A stretch of DNA of 64,000 nucleotides. Source: Bacillus sp. AFS029637 (lineage in GTDB: Bacteria; Bacillota; Bacilli; Bacillales; Bacillaceae_G). Under the pieces are notes generated by a model that was not told the DNA's origin, did not search any database, and saw only the letters and a program-made list of their open reading frames with translations. The stretch spans positions 20,353-84,352 of the forward strand of contig NZ_NUPZ01000009.1 of NCBI RefSeq assembly GCF_002584985.1, in the 5' to 3' direction. Within the stretch, counting starts at the first letter, position 1; every line of letters begins with the position of its first letter. Shown here piece after piece: positions 33,491-43,369 of this stretch. The translations under genes and the position numbers were made by a program.

Positions 33491-34276
33491 ATGATTGGTG
33501 AAATGAAACGAGAAGCATTGCACTCTTTAAAGGGAAAATGGGGACTAGGTGTTGGAGCAACAATTTTATATTTTATTTTAAGCTATGTTGTTGCAATGGC
33601 TGCAATGTTTATACTTTTTATTCCGGGAGTTATTATATTTTTCTTATTTGCTGGTTTAACAGGTTCAATTGAAGAGGAAACAATGTCAATTGGAGCAGGT
33701 ATTACATTTGGAATTTTGTATTGCATAATGATCATTTTGAGTAATGCATCTTATGGTATTACGTCATATGGTTATACGAATGTGTTTCTACAGGTTAGTA
33801 AACGAGAAGGTGCTAAAATAGATCACTTATTCGAAGGATTTCGTGGCTTTAAGAGAATGATGAAAACAATGTGGGCAATGCTTGCGATTTTATTATATAC
33901 AGGTACATGGATTCCGATATTGTTAACAGGTTTATTCATATTCTTAGGTGAAGAAGGGAATACGTCGTTTACAATTGCTTTCTTCGTACTATTAGCTATT
34001 TCAATTGTTGGTATAATTGTGATGTATTTTTCTTATACGATGACGTACTATGTGATGATTGAAAATCCAGAATATAGTGTTTCACAGGCAATGAAAGAAA
34101 GTAAGCATCTTATGAAGGGACATAAGTTAGATTTGTTTCTTTTATGGCTTAGTTTTATAGGGTGGGCTATTTTAGCACTTCTTACACTCGGAATAGGCTT
34201 CCTTTGGGTTAGTCCGTATATGAATACAACGACAGCACATTTTTATCGCTACATTTCAAAAGGTGAATTGCAGTAG
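33491..34276 (+). CDS. DUF975 family membrane protein, first of a pair
   Basis: 261 residues, about six membrane helices, with the DUF975 N-terminus (REALHSLKGKWGLGVGATIL), the mid-region SYTMTYYVMIENPEYSVSQA and the C-terminal KLDLFLLWLSFIGWAILALL, TLGIGFLWVSPY. Function unknown. It is a paralogue of the next gene (shared EAL-SL-GKWGL-VGAT start and GIGFLW end), and the two lie 44 bp apart. ATG 33491. Confidence 0.85.
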   Translation: MIGEMKREALHSLKGKWGLGVGATILYFILSYVVAMAAMFILFIPGVIIFFLFAGLTGSIEEETMSIGAGITFGILYCIMIILSNASYGITSYGYTNVFLQVSKREGAKIDHLFEGFRGFKRMMKTMWAMLAILLYTGTWIPILLTGLFIFLGEEGNTSFTIAFFVLLAISIVGIIVMYFSYTMTYYVMIENPEYSVSQAMKESKHLMKGHKLDLFLLWLSFIGWAILALLTLGIGFLWVSPYMNTTTAHFYRYISKGELQ

Positions 34277-34320
34277 GAACATGCTATACTAATAGAATTA
34301 TTACGTATAGGAGGAAAGTT

Positions 34321-34974
34321 ATGATTAGTGATTTAAAAGGAGAAGCGCTAGACTCGCTTGAAGGAAAATGGGGCTTAGCAGTTGGGGCAACACTACTCAT
34401 TTCCATTCTTATTACGGCTTTTAGTTTTAGTGTTGATTGGGGAGTTTCTGCTGTTTTAGATCGACAAGAAATAGGGGGTTCACTTTCAGTGAATTTTCTT
34501 ACATTTTTTGTTACTGGACCATTAACTTTAGGTGGATATTATCTTGCTTTAAATATCATTCGTGAAAAACAAGCTAGCATCGGTAATATATTTATTTGGT
34601 TTACGGCTGGGAAAAGATTTCTAAAATCATTTTTAGTATATTTATTAGTGAATCTTTATCTTTTTTTATGGACGTTACTTCTCATTATTCCAGGCATTAT
34701 TAAATCGTTTTCTTATGCGATGACATATTTTATTATAAACGATCATCCTGAGTATTCATTGAACCAAGCTATTACAGAAAGCCGTCGTATGATGGATGGG
34801 CATAAAATGGAGTATTTCCTTTTATGTTTAAGCTTTATTGGTTGGTTCATATTAAGTTGTATTACACTCGGGATTGGATTCCTATGGTTAATTCCATATT
34901 TCTATACAACAGCTGCAGCTTTTTACGAAGAGATTGCAGAAGAATATTATGAGAAAAAAATTCCAACAATATAA
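34321..34974 (+). CDS. DUF975 family membrane protein, second of a pair
   Basis: 217 residues, shorter paralogue of the upstream gene: start LKGEALDSLEGKWGLAVGAT, middle KSFSYAMTYFIINDHPEYSL, end SLSFIGWFILSCITLGIGFL. ATG 34321 with AGGAGG. Its stop TAA (34972-34974) lies within the terminal ATAAA of a short bcr1 element, so the insertion may have set the present C-terminus (DEE-YYEKKIPTI). Confidence 0.84.
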   Translation: MISDLKGEALDSLEGKWGLAVGATLLISILITAFSFSVDWGVSAVLDRQEIGGSLSVNFLTFFVTGPLTLGGYYLALNIIREKQASIGNIFIWFTAGKRFLKSFLVYLLVNLYLFLWTLLLIIPGIIKSFSYAMTYFIINDHPEYSLNQAITESRRMMDGHKMEYFLLCLSFIGWFILSCITLGIGFLWLIPYFYTTAAAFYEEIAEEYYEKKIPTI

Positions 34975-35039
34975 AGTGAAATTGTAATCAGTCTAGAGCC
35001 ATCCCCCCGCTATTTACTGCCCGTAAATAGCGGGATAAA
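34971..35039 (+). repeat. short bcr1 derivative (69 bp)
   Basis: Begins ATAAAGTGAAATTGTAATCAGT and ends GTAAATAGCGGGATAAA, as do the two ends of the full element, with ATAAA at both edges (34971-34975 and 35035-35039). The middle is deleted. It keeps an 11-bp hairpin CCGCTATTTAC / GTAAATAGCGG. Confidence 0.72.
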
Positions 35040-35080
35040 AACACCCAGTGTGAACTATTTGTTCATACTGGGTGTTTTTT
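35037..35080. terminator. bidirectional terminator, DUF975 / GGDEF-EAL
   Basis: AAAACACCCAGTGTGAAC / GTTCATACTGGGTGTTTT stem with A and T tracts on both sides. The stop codon of the minus-strand gene is in its loop. Confidence 0.85.
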
Positions 35081-37784
35081 GTAGAAATCTTATAAATTGT
35101 TTACTTGTTAGAGGTTTACTGAAATAGTAACCTTGCATATATTTACAGTTGTTTTTTTGTAAAAATTTCAGCTGTTTTTCTGTTTCAATTCCTTCGGCAA
35201 CGACTGAAAGATTTAAAGTATTTGCAAGAGAAAGAATGGTTGAAACGATGGCTCTTTCTTCAGGTCGATGATCGGCTAGTTGTGTGAATTCCCTCGGTAT
35301 TTTTAATGTATCGATAGGGAAAATTGACAAATATGCAAGAGAAGAGTAACCGGTACCGAAGTCGTCAATAGATGTGTGAATACCATATTCTTTTAATTGT
35401 TTGAGTCTCAATAATGTTTCCTGTTCATTGATCATCGCAATTCTCTCGGTTAGCTCGAGTGTTACAGATTTAGGATGAACATTGACTTCTTGTAGTATTT
35501 GGGAAATATTTTCGATTAACTGATTTTGCTGAAACTCTTTTGCTGATAAATTCACACTCATTTTTAAATCTGTGTAACCAAGCATGTGCCATATTTTTAA
35601 TTGGTAACAGGACTCTTTTAGCACCCAGTGTCCAAGCGGGATGACTTGAGGAGTCTCTTCTACAATAGGAATGAACTCATGTGGCGGAATGTCGCCTAGT
35701 AGTGGGTGTTTCCAACGTATTAATGCTTCAGCACCAATAATTTTTTTTGTTGTAATATCAATTTGTGGTTGATACACGAGATAGAACTCTTTATTTACTA
35801 AAGCGAGTGGCAAATCTTTTTCGATTCGAGCTTTTCGTTCTATTTTTTTATACAGTTCTTTCGTGTAAAGAGAGCTCCTATTTTTCCCTCTGTTTTTTGC
35901 TTCGTACATGGCCATATCAGCATGCTGCAAAATAGACAAAGGATCTTCACCTGCTTCAGGATATATCGCAATTCCGATACTCGGTGAAATTTGTAAATGT
36001 TGATTTTCGATTTCAAATGGTTTGTTCATGGCAGCTACAATCATATCAGCTATTTTTTGTACATCTGGCTTTTTTTTATAATTTTCGATGAGGATTGTGA
36101 ATTCATCCCCGGCTAGTCGAGCAAGTTTCATATTTGGTGTTGATACTTGTTCGAGCCTTCTTGCTACTGCAATTAAAAGGAGATCTCCTACCCGGTGGCC
36201 GAGGGTATCATTAATTACTTTAAAGCGGTCTAGGTCGAGAAACATAACAGCAAAAGGTCTTTTCGTTATTTTTGCTTGTGCAATCGCTTCTTCTAAATAT
36301 TGATGAAAGGAACGGCGATTTGCCAGCTCCGTTAACGTATCATGATATGCCAGGAAATTAATTTGTTCTTGTTGCTGTTTGCTTTCCGTAATATCTTTAA
36401 TCATTAAATAGACTCCAGAAATGTGCTCCTTTAAAAAGATGGGAACAGCTGTAACATGCAAGTAGTAAATATCTCTGTTTTTGTGATATGCCCGTATTTC
36501 TAAAGAAATAGAACTTCCATTTTTCACATGATGAAAAGCATTAATAATTTTTTCTAAATCTCCCTCGTATATGAGTGAGTAATAGGGCTGATTTAATAAT
36601 TCATTCGTTTGATAACCGAGTAACGTAGTACCAGCGTTATTCACTTTGAGAAAATTACCGTACAAATCTAGTGTGAAGATTGGATCTGGATGATGCTCGT
36701 ATAAAGATTTAAACATTTGTTGGTTATGGTATAACTCGTTTTTTTGTTTCACTAAATCTTCTGTGCGTAGTTCAATTTGTTTCTCGAGTTCTAAGTTAAA
36801 TTGCATTTGATATAGTAATAATATTTTATTTTGTTTTCGAACTAAACTATGGCGTATGAGAACGAAAGAGAAAGTAATCATAAGCCCGATTACTACAATA
36901 GGTGCAAAAACATTTTCGACCAATATAAAAACAATAAGCATTACCACTGAAACATAAGGTAATGATAATCGGATGGATTCACCAATTCTAGGTGTTAGTA
37001 ATACTTGTTCTTGTTCTTCAGGCTCTTTTGTATGAAGAATACAGGAGATTGCTACTAGCACTAAGATCACTTGATAGAGTGGAGTAACTATAAACATAGA
37101 ATACTCTGGTGTGAAATATTTTATATAAGCATAAATAGCATCGGTAGTAGCATATAAAATTAAAGCACTGCCAAGAAGTGCACCAACCCGTTTTGGTAAT
37201 AAGGATAATGGTCTAAATAAAAGATTGATTCCTATTAAAAGAAAGAGTAAATCAACCATTGGATAGGTAAGTTGAACGAATATATCGATATAGGATGTTG
37301 TAAAAATGTGAATGGTTCGTTCAATGAGTAAGTAGTAACTTAAAGTAAATTGGGCTGTAACGATAATGCAAATATCACATAGCATAAAAAGCTTTTCTAA
37401 TAAATCTCGGTTGTAAATGATTTCGTATAGAAAGGCAAGCGCAAAGCTAGTTAAAAAAAGTAAGTAAAAAAAATCAGACGGATCAACGAATGTATAGAAG
37501 TCCTTTAAAATTAAACGTTGATAGGCAACGACTATATCACCGATGAAATAAGAAAGAGCTCCAACTGATAATATCATCCAAAATAAACGAGGTAATCCTT
37601 TTTTCATATTTGAAAAATAGAGTATATAGCTACAAGCGATAATATCAATTAATAAGGTATTCATGCCGATTAATATTTGAAAAGGAAATGAGTATTCATA
37701 TAGAAAGGGCATTACTGCGTAATGAATCAAGATACATAACAATAAAATGCTTATAAGAATACTTACATGTGTTTGTTTTTTCAT
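35055..37784 (-). CDS. membrane-bound PAS-GGDEF-EAL protein (c-di-GMP turnover)
   Basis: 909 residues. About ten membrane helices fill residues 1-320, then a short coiled coil, a PAS domain (about 355-470: MFKSLYEHHPDPIFTLDLYG), GGDEF (about 480-645) and EAL (about 655-905). GGDEF core is RLAGDEF, an active-type variant; no RxxD inhibitory site precedes it (TPNM there). EAL has GAEALIRW, TERIAM, DDFGTGYSSL and VVAEGIE, but the usual LKID reads LKIP, so an Asp near the catalytic Lys is lost. It may both make and degrade c-di-GMP. It may be the B. thuringiensis protein called CdgF; this is from memory and unverified. Confidence 0.9.
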   Translation of the reverse strand: MKKQTHVSILISILLLCILIHYAVMPFLYEYSFPFQILIGMNTLLIDIIACSYILYFSNMKKGLPRLFWMILSVGALSYFIGDIVVAYQRLILKDFYTFVDPSDFFYLLFLTSFALAFLYEIIYNRDLLEKLFMLCDICIIVTAQFTLSYYLLIERTIHIFTTSYIDIFVQLTYPMVDLLFLLIGINLLFRPLSLLPKRVGALLGSALILYATTDAIYAYIKYFTPEYSMFIVTPLYQVILVLVAISCILHTKEPEEQEQVLLTPRIGESIRLSLPYVSVVMLIVFILVENVFAPIVVIGLMITFSFVLIRHSLVRKQNKILLLYQMQFNLELEKQIELRTEDLVKQKNELYHNQQMFKSLYEHHPDPIFTLDLYGNFLKVNNAGTTLLGYQTNELLNQPYYSLIYEGDLEKIINAFHHVKNGSSISLEIRAYHKNRDIYYLHVTAVPIFLKEHISGVYLMIKDITESKQQQEQINFLAYHDTLTELANRRSFHQYLEEAIAQAKITKRPFAVMFLDLDRFKVINDTLGHRVGDLLLIAVARRLEQVSTPNMKLARLAGDEFTILIENYKKKPDVQKIADMIVAAMNKPFEIENQHLQISPSIGIAIYPEAGEDPLSILQHADMAMYEAKNRGKNRSSLYTKELYKKIERKARIEKDLPLALVNKEFYLVYQPQIDITTKKIIGAEALIRWKHPLLGDIPPHEFIPIVEETPQVIPLGHWVLKESCYQLKIWHMLGYTDLKMSVNLSAKEFQQNQLIENISQILQEVNVHPKSVTLELTERIAMINEQETLLRLKQLKEYGIHTSIDDFGTGYSSLAYLSIFPIDTLKIPREFTQLADHRPEERAIVSTILSLANTLNLSVVAEGIETEKQLKFLQKNNCKYMQGYYFSKPLTSKQFIRFLQKTPSMNK

Positions 37785-37934
37785 TTATATCACCTACGTT
37801 ATATACATATAAACTTTTCATTTTATTTTTTACGATTACTAAAAGACATATATATAATTTCTATGTTTATTTTGCACAGATATAGCGGGTTATAAAAATA
37901 GATTTTAATAATTTTTGTTTCTGTCCCCAACGTA

Positions 37935-37964
37935 TCGACATCGGAATTTGAAGTTTGTTATAAT
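37935..37964 (+). promoter_or_regulatory. candidate nuo operon promoter
   Basis: TCGACA (37935-37940), 18 bp, TATAAT (37959-37964). Downstream, TAGTTGCA (37973-37980) and TGCAACTA (38012-38019) form a perfect inverted repeat with an AT-rich loop, at the start of the leader. The remainder of the 290-bp divergent gap is AT-rich without genes. Confidence 0.55.
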
Positions 37965-38074
37965 AATTAAAATAGTTGCATTATTTAGAAAAATTTAAAA
38001 ATAATAATTACTGCAACTAGGACATATTGTTTACTATGTGAACTTGTTCTTAATTTAGGGGGGAGGGTTTCACA

Positions 38075-38443
38075 ATGGCGAGTGTATATGAAAATAGTTA
38101 TATGATCGTTTTGATTTTCTTGCTAGTAGGCATATTGCTGCCGGTAGTGGCTCTTACATTAGGAAGAATGTTGCGCCCAAATAAGCCGAGTGCAGCGAAA
38201 GCGACGACGTATGAGAGTGGAATTGAGCCTTTTCATGATGCAAATATTCGGTTTCATGCTCGTTATTATATTTTTGCCCTATTGTTTGTCATCTTTGATG
38301 TAGAAACTTTATTTTTATATCCATGGGCTGTCGCATATGACAAGCTAGGTTTATTTGCATTAATTGAAATGCTCATCTTTGTTGTAATGTTGCTAGTTGG
38401 ATTAGCGTATGCTTGGAAAAAGAAGGTGTTACAATGGTTATAA
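38075..38443 (+). CDS. nuoA: NADH-quinone oxidoreductase subunit A
   Basis: 122 residues, three membrane helices ([56 protein letters not shown]). Conserved [11 protein letters not shown] and [12 protein letters not shown], the quinone-cavity loop. ATG 38075 with GGGGGGAGGG upstream. First gene of an 11-gene complex I operon; nuoB overlaps its end by 10 bases. Confidence 0.95.
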   Translation: MASVYENSYMIVLIFLLVGILLPVVALTLGRMLRPNKPSAAKATTYESGIEPFHDANIRFHARYYIFALLFVIFDVETLFLYPWAVAYDKLGLFALIEMLIFVVMLLVGLAYAWKKKVLQWL

Positions 38444-38952
38444 ATTTTGAGGAATTACATCCAAATGAACGAGCGGAATTAGAACAAAATATCTTTTTTT
38501 CTACATTGGAACAGTTGAAAGGATGGGCACGGAGCAATTCTTTATGGCCGATGACGTTTGGACTGGCATGCTGTGCCATTGAAATGATGGGAGTAGGTTC
38601 ATCACATTATGATTTAGATCGATTTGGGTCATTTTTTCGGACTTCACCAAGGCAATCGGATGTCATGATTGTGTCGGGAACGGTAACGAAGAAGATGGCT
38701 CCTATTGTTCGGCGTTTATACGATCAAATGCCTGAACCGAAATGGGTTATTGCGATGGGGTCTTGTGCGACAGCTGGTGGCCCGTATGTAAATTCGTACG
38801 CTGTTGTGAAAGGGGTAGATCAAATTGTCCCCGTTGATGTGTATATTCCTGGATGCCCACCCAATCCTGCAGCTTTAATTTATGGAATTAATAAGTTAAA
38901 AGAGAAAATTCGTTACGAGGCAAAGACGGGGAAGCAGGTGACGAATAAATGA
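38434..38952 (+). CDS. nuoB: NADH-quinone oxidoreductase subunit B
   Basis: Carries terminal iron-sulfur cluster N2. 172 residues. Cluster ligands: [17 protein letters not shown] and [11 protein letters not shown] 38434 with AGAAGGTG upstream; an earlier in-frame ATG at 38413 lies deep in nuoA. The stop overlaps the nuoC start (ATGA). Confidence 0.95.
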   Translation: MVINFEELHPNERAELEQNIFFSTLEQLKGWARSNSLWPMTFGLACCAIEMMGVGSSHYDLDRFGSFFRTSPRQSDVMIVSGTVTKKMAPIVRRLYDQMPEPKWVIAMGSCATAGGPYVNSYAVVKGVDQIVPVDVYIPGCPPNPAALIYGINKLKEKIRYEAKTGKQVTNK

Positions 38953-40298
38953 GTGATCCAAATAAAGATTTAGAGGATTTGAAAAAAGAAGCGGCTAGGC
39001 GGGCGAAGGAAGAAGCGAGAAAACGTCTTGCTGCGAAACATGAGACAGAAATAAGTAAACTTGAGGAAGAAAATCAGGAAAAAGAGAAAGCGCTACCAAA
39101 AAATGACGAATTGACTGTAGAAGAAGCAAAACGTCGTGCCGCAGCAGCAGCAAAAGCAAAAGCGGCTGCACTAGCGAAGCAAAAGCGAGAAGGAAGCGAA
39201 GAAGTAACGGAAGAGGAAAAGGCCAAAGCGGCAGCAAAAGCAAAGGCGGCTGCACTAGCGAAGCAAAAGAGAGAAGGAAGCGAAGAAGTAACGGAAGAAG
39301 AAAAGGCTAAAGCGAAGGCGAAGGCAGCAGCGGCAGCGAAAGCAAAAGCAGCTGCACTAGCGAAGCAAAAGAGAGAAGGAAGCGAAGAAGTAACGGAAGA
39401 GGAAAAGGCCAAAGCGAAGGCGAAGGCAGCAGCGGCAGCGAAAGCAAAAGCGGCTGCACTAGCGAAGCAAAAGAGAGAAGGAACAGAAGAAGTAACGGAA
39501 GAGGAAAAGGCCAAAGCGAAGGCGAAGGCAGCAGCGGCAGCAAAAGCAAAAGCGGCTGCACTAGCGAAGCAAAAGAGAGAAGGAAGTGAAGAAGTAACGG
39601 AAGAGGAAAAGGCCAAAGCAAAGGCGAAGGCTGTGGCAGCCGCAAAAGCGAAAGCGGCGGCGCTAGCGAAGGCAAAAGCCTCACAAGGTGATGGAGATTC
39701 AGGAGATGAAAAGGCAAAGGCGATTGCAGCAGCGAAGGCGAAAGCGGCCGCAGCGGCAAGAGCGAAGACAAAGGGAACGGAAGATAAGAAGGAAGACGAG
39801 CTGAAGCAGGAAGAGCCGTCTGTGAATCAGCCGTATTTGAATCAGTATGTTGAGGTTATTAGGGAGAAAGTAGGAGCGGCTGCATTAGTAGATTCCTATA
39901 TTAATAAACTTTCAAAAGATGTGCCAACTCTTGTGGTGGATTGCGCGAAATATTATGAAGTAATGGAGTTATTGCGATTCCATGAGGGACTTGCTTTTGA
40001 TTATATGTCAGAGCTGCATGCGACGGATTTTGTGACACATATGGAAGTGTATGTTCATTTATTTTCATATGGAAAGAAACAGTCAGTAGCGGTGAAAGTA
40101 AAGCTGGACCGGGAGGCGCCGCAAGTAGAATCGGTGACAGCGCTTTGGAAAGGGGCGGACTGGCCGGAGCGTGAAGCGTATGATTTGCTTGGTATTGTAT
40201 TTAAAGGGCATCCGAATTTATCACGTATATTAATGCCCGATGATTGGGTAGGGTATCCGCTTCGGAAAGATTATGAACCGTATGATGTGGAGGTGTAG
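38949..40298 (+). CDS. nuoC: NADH-quinone oxidoreductase subunit C with a long repeat extension
   Basis: 449 residues, against about 150-200 for a plain NuoC. The 30-kDa subunit domain lies at about 296-449 ([48 protein letters not shown]). Residues 1-60 are charged helix; 61-275 are Ala/Lys tandem repeats of 34 residues containing [11 protein letters not shown]. The fusion is continuous and in frame with a normal start overlapping nuoB, so it is not a frameshift product. The extension is probably a long solvent-exposed helix. Its role is unknown; it may take the place of missing peripheral-arm contacts. Confidence 0.93.
   Translation: MSDPNKDLEDLKKEAARRAKEEARKRLAAKHETEISKLEEENQEKEKALPKNDELTVEEAKRRAAAAAKAKAAALAKQKREGSEEVTEEEKAKAAAKAKAAALAKQKREGSEEVTEEEKAKAKAKAAAAAKAKAAALAKQKREGSEEVTEEEKAKAKAKAAAAAKAKAAALAKQKREGTEEVTEEEKAKAKAKAAAAAKAKAAALAKQKREGSEEVTEEEKAKAKAKAVAAAKAKAAALAKAKASQGDGDSGDEKAKAIAAAKAKAAAAARAKTKGTEDKKEDELKQEEPSVNQPYLNQYVEVIREKVGAAALVDSYINKLSKDVPTLVVDCAKYYEVMELLRFHEGLAFDYMSELHATDFVTHMEVYVHLFSYGKKQSVAVKVKLDREAPQVESVTALWKGADWPEREAYDLLGIVFKGHPNLSRILMPDDWVGYPLRKDYEPYDVEV
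39129..39773 (+). repeat. in-frame tandem repeat in nuoC
   Basis: Five units marked by KQKREG[S/T]EEVTEEEK, with Arg of each REG at residues 80, 108, 142, 176 and 210, so spacing is 28, 34, 34 and 34 residues (102-bp DNA units), then degenerate Ala/Lys repeats. DNA units are nearly identical, with CACTAGCGAAGCAAAAG in each, a sign of recent expansion or contraction. Confidence 0.92.
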
Positions 40299-40301
40299 CT
40301 T

Positions 40302-41402
40302 ATGATCCGTACGGAAGAAATGCTGTTGAATGTAGGGCCTCAGCATCCGAGTACACATGGTGTATTCAGGCTTGTTATTAAGATTGACGGGGAAATTATT
40401 AAAGAAGCTACACCGGTTATTGGGTATTTGCATCGCGGGACTGAAAAGATCGCTGAGAGTTTGCAGTATACGCAAATTATTCCTTATACAGATCGAATGG
40501 ATTATTTATCGGCCATGACGAATAATTACGTCATTTGCCATGCTGTAGAGACGATGATGGGGCTTGAAATCCCAGAGCGTGCCGAATATTTGCGAGTACT
40601 TGCGATGGAGCTTGGACGAATTGCAAGTCATCTCGTTTGGTGGGGGACAAATCTTCTTGATATAGGAGCGGTTAGTCCGTTTTTGTACGCGTTTCGCGAA
40701 CGAGAGATGATTATCAATTTATTAAATGAATTATGCGGTGCACGGCTTACTTTTAACTATATGAGGGTCGGAGGTGTGAAGTGGGATGCACCGGATGGTT
40801 GGATTGAAAAGGTAGAAGAGTTTGTTCCGTATATGAGAGAGCAATTGGCAGGTTATCACGACCTCGTTAGCGGTAATGAAATTTTCTTGAATCGTGTGAA
40901 GGGCGTTGGTATATATAGCGCGGAAGAAGCGATTTCGTATTCTTTAAGCGGAGCGAACTTGCGATGCACTGGAGTAAACTGGGATCTTCGCAAAGATGAG
41001 CCGTATTCGATTTATGATCGTTTTGACTTTGATATTCCTGTTGGGAGCGTGGGAGATGCTTGGGATCGCTACGTTTGCCGAATGGAAGAAATTGAGGAGT
41101 CGTTAAAAATTGTTGAGCAAGCAGTCCAGCAGTTCCCGAAAGATGGAGCGGTACTTGCTAAAGTACCTAAAATTATTAAGGCTCCTAAAGGGGAGGCGTT
41201 CGTCCGTATAGAGTCGCCGCGCGGAGAGATTGGTTGCTATATTGCTAGTGATGGAAAGAAAGAGCCGTATCGTCTGAAATTCCGCAGACCTTCTTTTTAT
41301 AATTTGCAAATTTTACCGAAGTTATTGAAAGGTGAAAATATCGCCAATTTAATTACGATTTTAGGTGGAGTTGATATTGTACTTGGGGAGGTTGATGGCT
41401 AA
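40302..41402 (+). CDS. nuoD: NADH-quinone oxidoreductase subunit D
   Basis: 49-kDa subunit forming the quinone site with NuoB; 366 residues, lacking a NuoC fusion. N-terminal VGPQHPSTHGVFRLV, quinone His in HRGTEKIAE, and C-terminal family end ILGGVDIVLGEVDG. ATG 40302; one-base overlap with nuoH (TAATG). Confidence 0.95.
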   Translation: MIRTEEMLLNVGPQHPSTHGVFRLVIKIDGEIIKEATPVIGYLHRGTEKIAESLQYTQIIPYTDRMDYLSAMTNNYVICHAVETMMGLEIPERAEYLRVLAMELGRIASHLVWWGTNLLDIGAVSPFLYAFREREMIINLLNELCGARLTFNYMRVGGVKWDAPDGWIEKVEEFVPYMREQLAGYHDLVSGNEIFLNRVKGVGIYSAEEAISYSLSGANLRCTGVNWDLRKDEPYSIYDRFDFDIPVGSVGDAWDRYVCRMEEIEESLKIVEQAVQQFPKDGAVLAKVPKIIKAPKGEAFVRIESPRGEIGCYIASDGKKEPYRLKFRRPSFYNLQILPKLLKGENIANLITILGGVDIVLGEVDG

Positions 41403-42403
41403 TGATTGAGTCGCTCTTACAATCACCTTCAAGCTGGACGAACTTTTTTATTTTTTTCGGATTAGCGGTGCTGCTACTATTTGCAGTTCTTGGCTTCGTT
41501 ACATATGGCATTTTGGCAGAACGGAAAGTGATGGGATTTATGCAAGGACGGATTGGACCAAACCAAGTTGGGGGTCGGTTCGGTCTACTGCAAACGGTAG
41601 CTGATGTTTTGAAACTATTATTGAAAGAAGATAGTATTCCGAAAGCAGCAGATAAACCGTTATTTATATTAGCGCCTGTCATTGCATTCGCACCAGCATT
41701 TATGGTGCTTGCGGTTATCCCGTTTACTGATAAATTTCAGTTTGCAGATATTGGAGTAGGCCTGCTTTATTATATTGCTGTTTCTGGGATTACGACGATT
41801 GGTGTTGTGACTGGGGGATGGGCATCGAATAATAAATATTCCCTTTTAGGAGGGATGCGTGCGGCGGCGCAAATGATTTCTTATGAAATTCCGCTCGTAA
41901 TGAGTGTAATTGGAGTCGTTTTATTAGCTGGTAGTTTGAATTTGAATGAGATTGTAGCGGCGCAGGAGAATGTTTGGTTCATTTTCGTGCAGCCAATCGG
42001 TTTCGTCATTTTCTTAATCGCAGCAGTTGCAGAGTTAAATAGGACACCGTTTGATTTACCAGAAGCGGAGTCGGAACTTGTTTCTGGATATCATACGGAA
42101 TACTCAGGGTTTCGCTGGGCGTTTTTCATGCTTTCAGAGTATGTATATTTCTTCGGAATGGCATCTTTAATTACAGTGCTCTTTTTAGGCGGATGGAATC
42201 CAGTTATGTTCCTTGGATTTATCCCGGGAGCTGTATGGTTCGCTTTGAAATTTAGCAGTGTAGTCTTCCTATTAATTTGGTTCCGCGTCACGTTTCCGCG
42301 TATAAGGGGCGATCAGTTAATGGAGTTTGGTTGGAAAGTATTATTACCAATTGCACTTGCAAATATTTTCTTAACGGCATTGATTAAGGAGTTATTCTTC
42401 TAA
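41402..42403 (+). CDS. nuoH: NADH-quinone oxidoreductase subunit H
   Basis: Membrane subunit joining the quinone site to the proton pumps; 333 residues, eight helices. Signatures: AERKVMGFMQGRIGPNQVGG, and the acidic loop NRTPFDLPEAESELVSGYHT. ATG 41402 overlaps the nuoD stop by one base. Confidence 0.96.
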   Translation: MIESLLQSPSSWTNFFIFFGLAVLLLFAVLGFVTYGILAERKVMGFMQGRIGPNQVGGRFGLLQTVADVLKLLLKEDSIPKAADKPLFILAPVIAFAPAFMVLAVIPFTDKFQFADIGVGLLYYIAVSGITTIGVVTGGWASNNKYSLLGGMRAAAQMISYEIPLVMSVIGVVLLAGSLNLNEIVAAQENVWFIFVQPIGFVIFLIAAVAELNRTPFDLPEAESELVSGYHTEYSGFRWAFFMLSEYVYFFGMASLITVLFLGGWNPVMFLGFIPGAVWFALKFSSVVFLLIWFRVTFPRIRGDQLMEFGWKVLLPIALANIFLTALIKELFF

Positions 42404-42428
42404 TCTATGAGGGGGGTGCCAGCAAGAG

Positions 42429-42848
42429 ATGAAAGGGCTATTTAAAGGATTAAAATATACATTAAGTAATTTGACTAAGAAGAAGGTGACGTACGATTAT
42501 CCGAATCAGCCGTTGCCATTGCCAGACCGTTTTCGGGGGATTCAAAAATTTTATCCGGAAAAATGTATTGTTTGTAATCAGTGCTCCAATATTTGTCCGA
42601 CAGATTGCATTCAGTTAACAGGGAAAAAACATCCGGATCCTACGAAAAAAAGAAAAATTATCGATACGTACGATATTAATTTTGAAATTTGTATTCTTTG
42701 CGATTTGTGTACAGAAGTTTGTCCGACAGAGGCAATTGTCATGACAAATAACTTTGAGCTCGCGGAGTATACACGTGATGATTTATTTAAAAATTTGCAG
42801 TGGCTTGACGAAAACGACGAAAACGTCAGGAAGGAGAATAAAGCATGA
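42429..42848 (+). CDS. nuoI: NADH-quinone oxidoreductase subunit I
   Basis: 139 residues with two 4Fe-4S motifs: CIVCNQCSNICPTDC and CILCDLCTEVCPTEA, clusters N6a and N6b. In canonical complex I these take electrons from NuoG. With no NuoEFG in the operon, they are the likely entry point for a different donor, such as ferredoxin or an unlinked dehydrogenase. ATG 42429; stop overlaps nuoJ start. Confidence 0.95.
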   Translation: MKGLFKGLKYTLSNLTKKKVTYDYPNQPLPLPDRFRGIQKFYPEKCIVCNQCSNICPTDCIQLTGKKHPDPTKKRKIIDTYDINFEICILCDLCTEVCPTEAIVMTNNFELAEYTRDDLFKNLQWLDENDENVRKENKA

Positions 42849-43369
42849 ATGGCGAGTTTGTAGCATTCTTTATACTATCCTTGTCTGCAATTATCGGCGG
42901 CGTTCTTATGCTGAATTTAACGAAAGTCATGCATATGATGCTAGCTCTCGTTCTTACATTTCTCAGCATTGCAGGTTTGTACTTTCTTTTATCAGCCGAA
43001 TTTATCGGTGTTGCACAAATTTTACTTTACTCGGGTGCGATCACAATTATTATGATTTTTGGCATTATGTTAACGAAACATAATGCGGAAAATGAATCGC
43101 GTCTTACTCTTCGAAAATGGATTATCTTCTTTGCGGTTGTAGCATTTGGGGCGGTTATGTATTTCGCTGTTAATAATATTGATTTTGCAAATGAAAGCAC
43201 ACAAGGAAGTTTACCTCTTCATGAAAAAAACACACTTCAAATCGGTACACTTCTCTATTCAAAATATATTATTCCGTTTGAATTAACTTCAGTTATTTTA
43301 CTTGTAGCACTTGTTGGCGCGATTATACTTGCGAAGAAGGATGAGAAAGAGGAGGATTCCAATGAGTAG
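42845..43369 (+). CDS. nuoJ: NADH-quinone oxidoreductase subunit J
   Basis: 174 residues, five membrane helices ([19 protein letters not shown] onward). The glycine-rich third helix [20 protein letters not shown] is characteristic. ATG 42845; its end overlaps nuoK by 8 bases. Confidence 0.94.
   Translation: MNGEFVAFFILSLSAIIGGVLMLNLTKVMHMMLALVLTFLSIAGLYFLLSAEFIGVAQILLYSGAITIIMIFGIMLTKHNAENESRLTLRKWIIFFAVVAFGAVMYFAVNNIDFANESTQGSLPLHEKNTLQIGTLLYSKYIIPFELTSVILLVALVGAIILAKKDEKEEDSNE

Noticed and set aside
39074-39616. Long antisense frame over the nuoC repeats
   Set aside because: It is a shadow of the Ala/Lys-rich repeat read in reverse (Phe/Ala/Ser-rich) with no start signal or homology.
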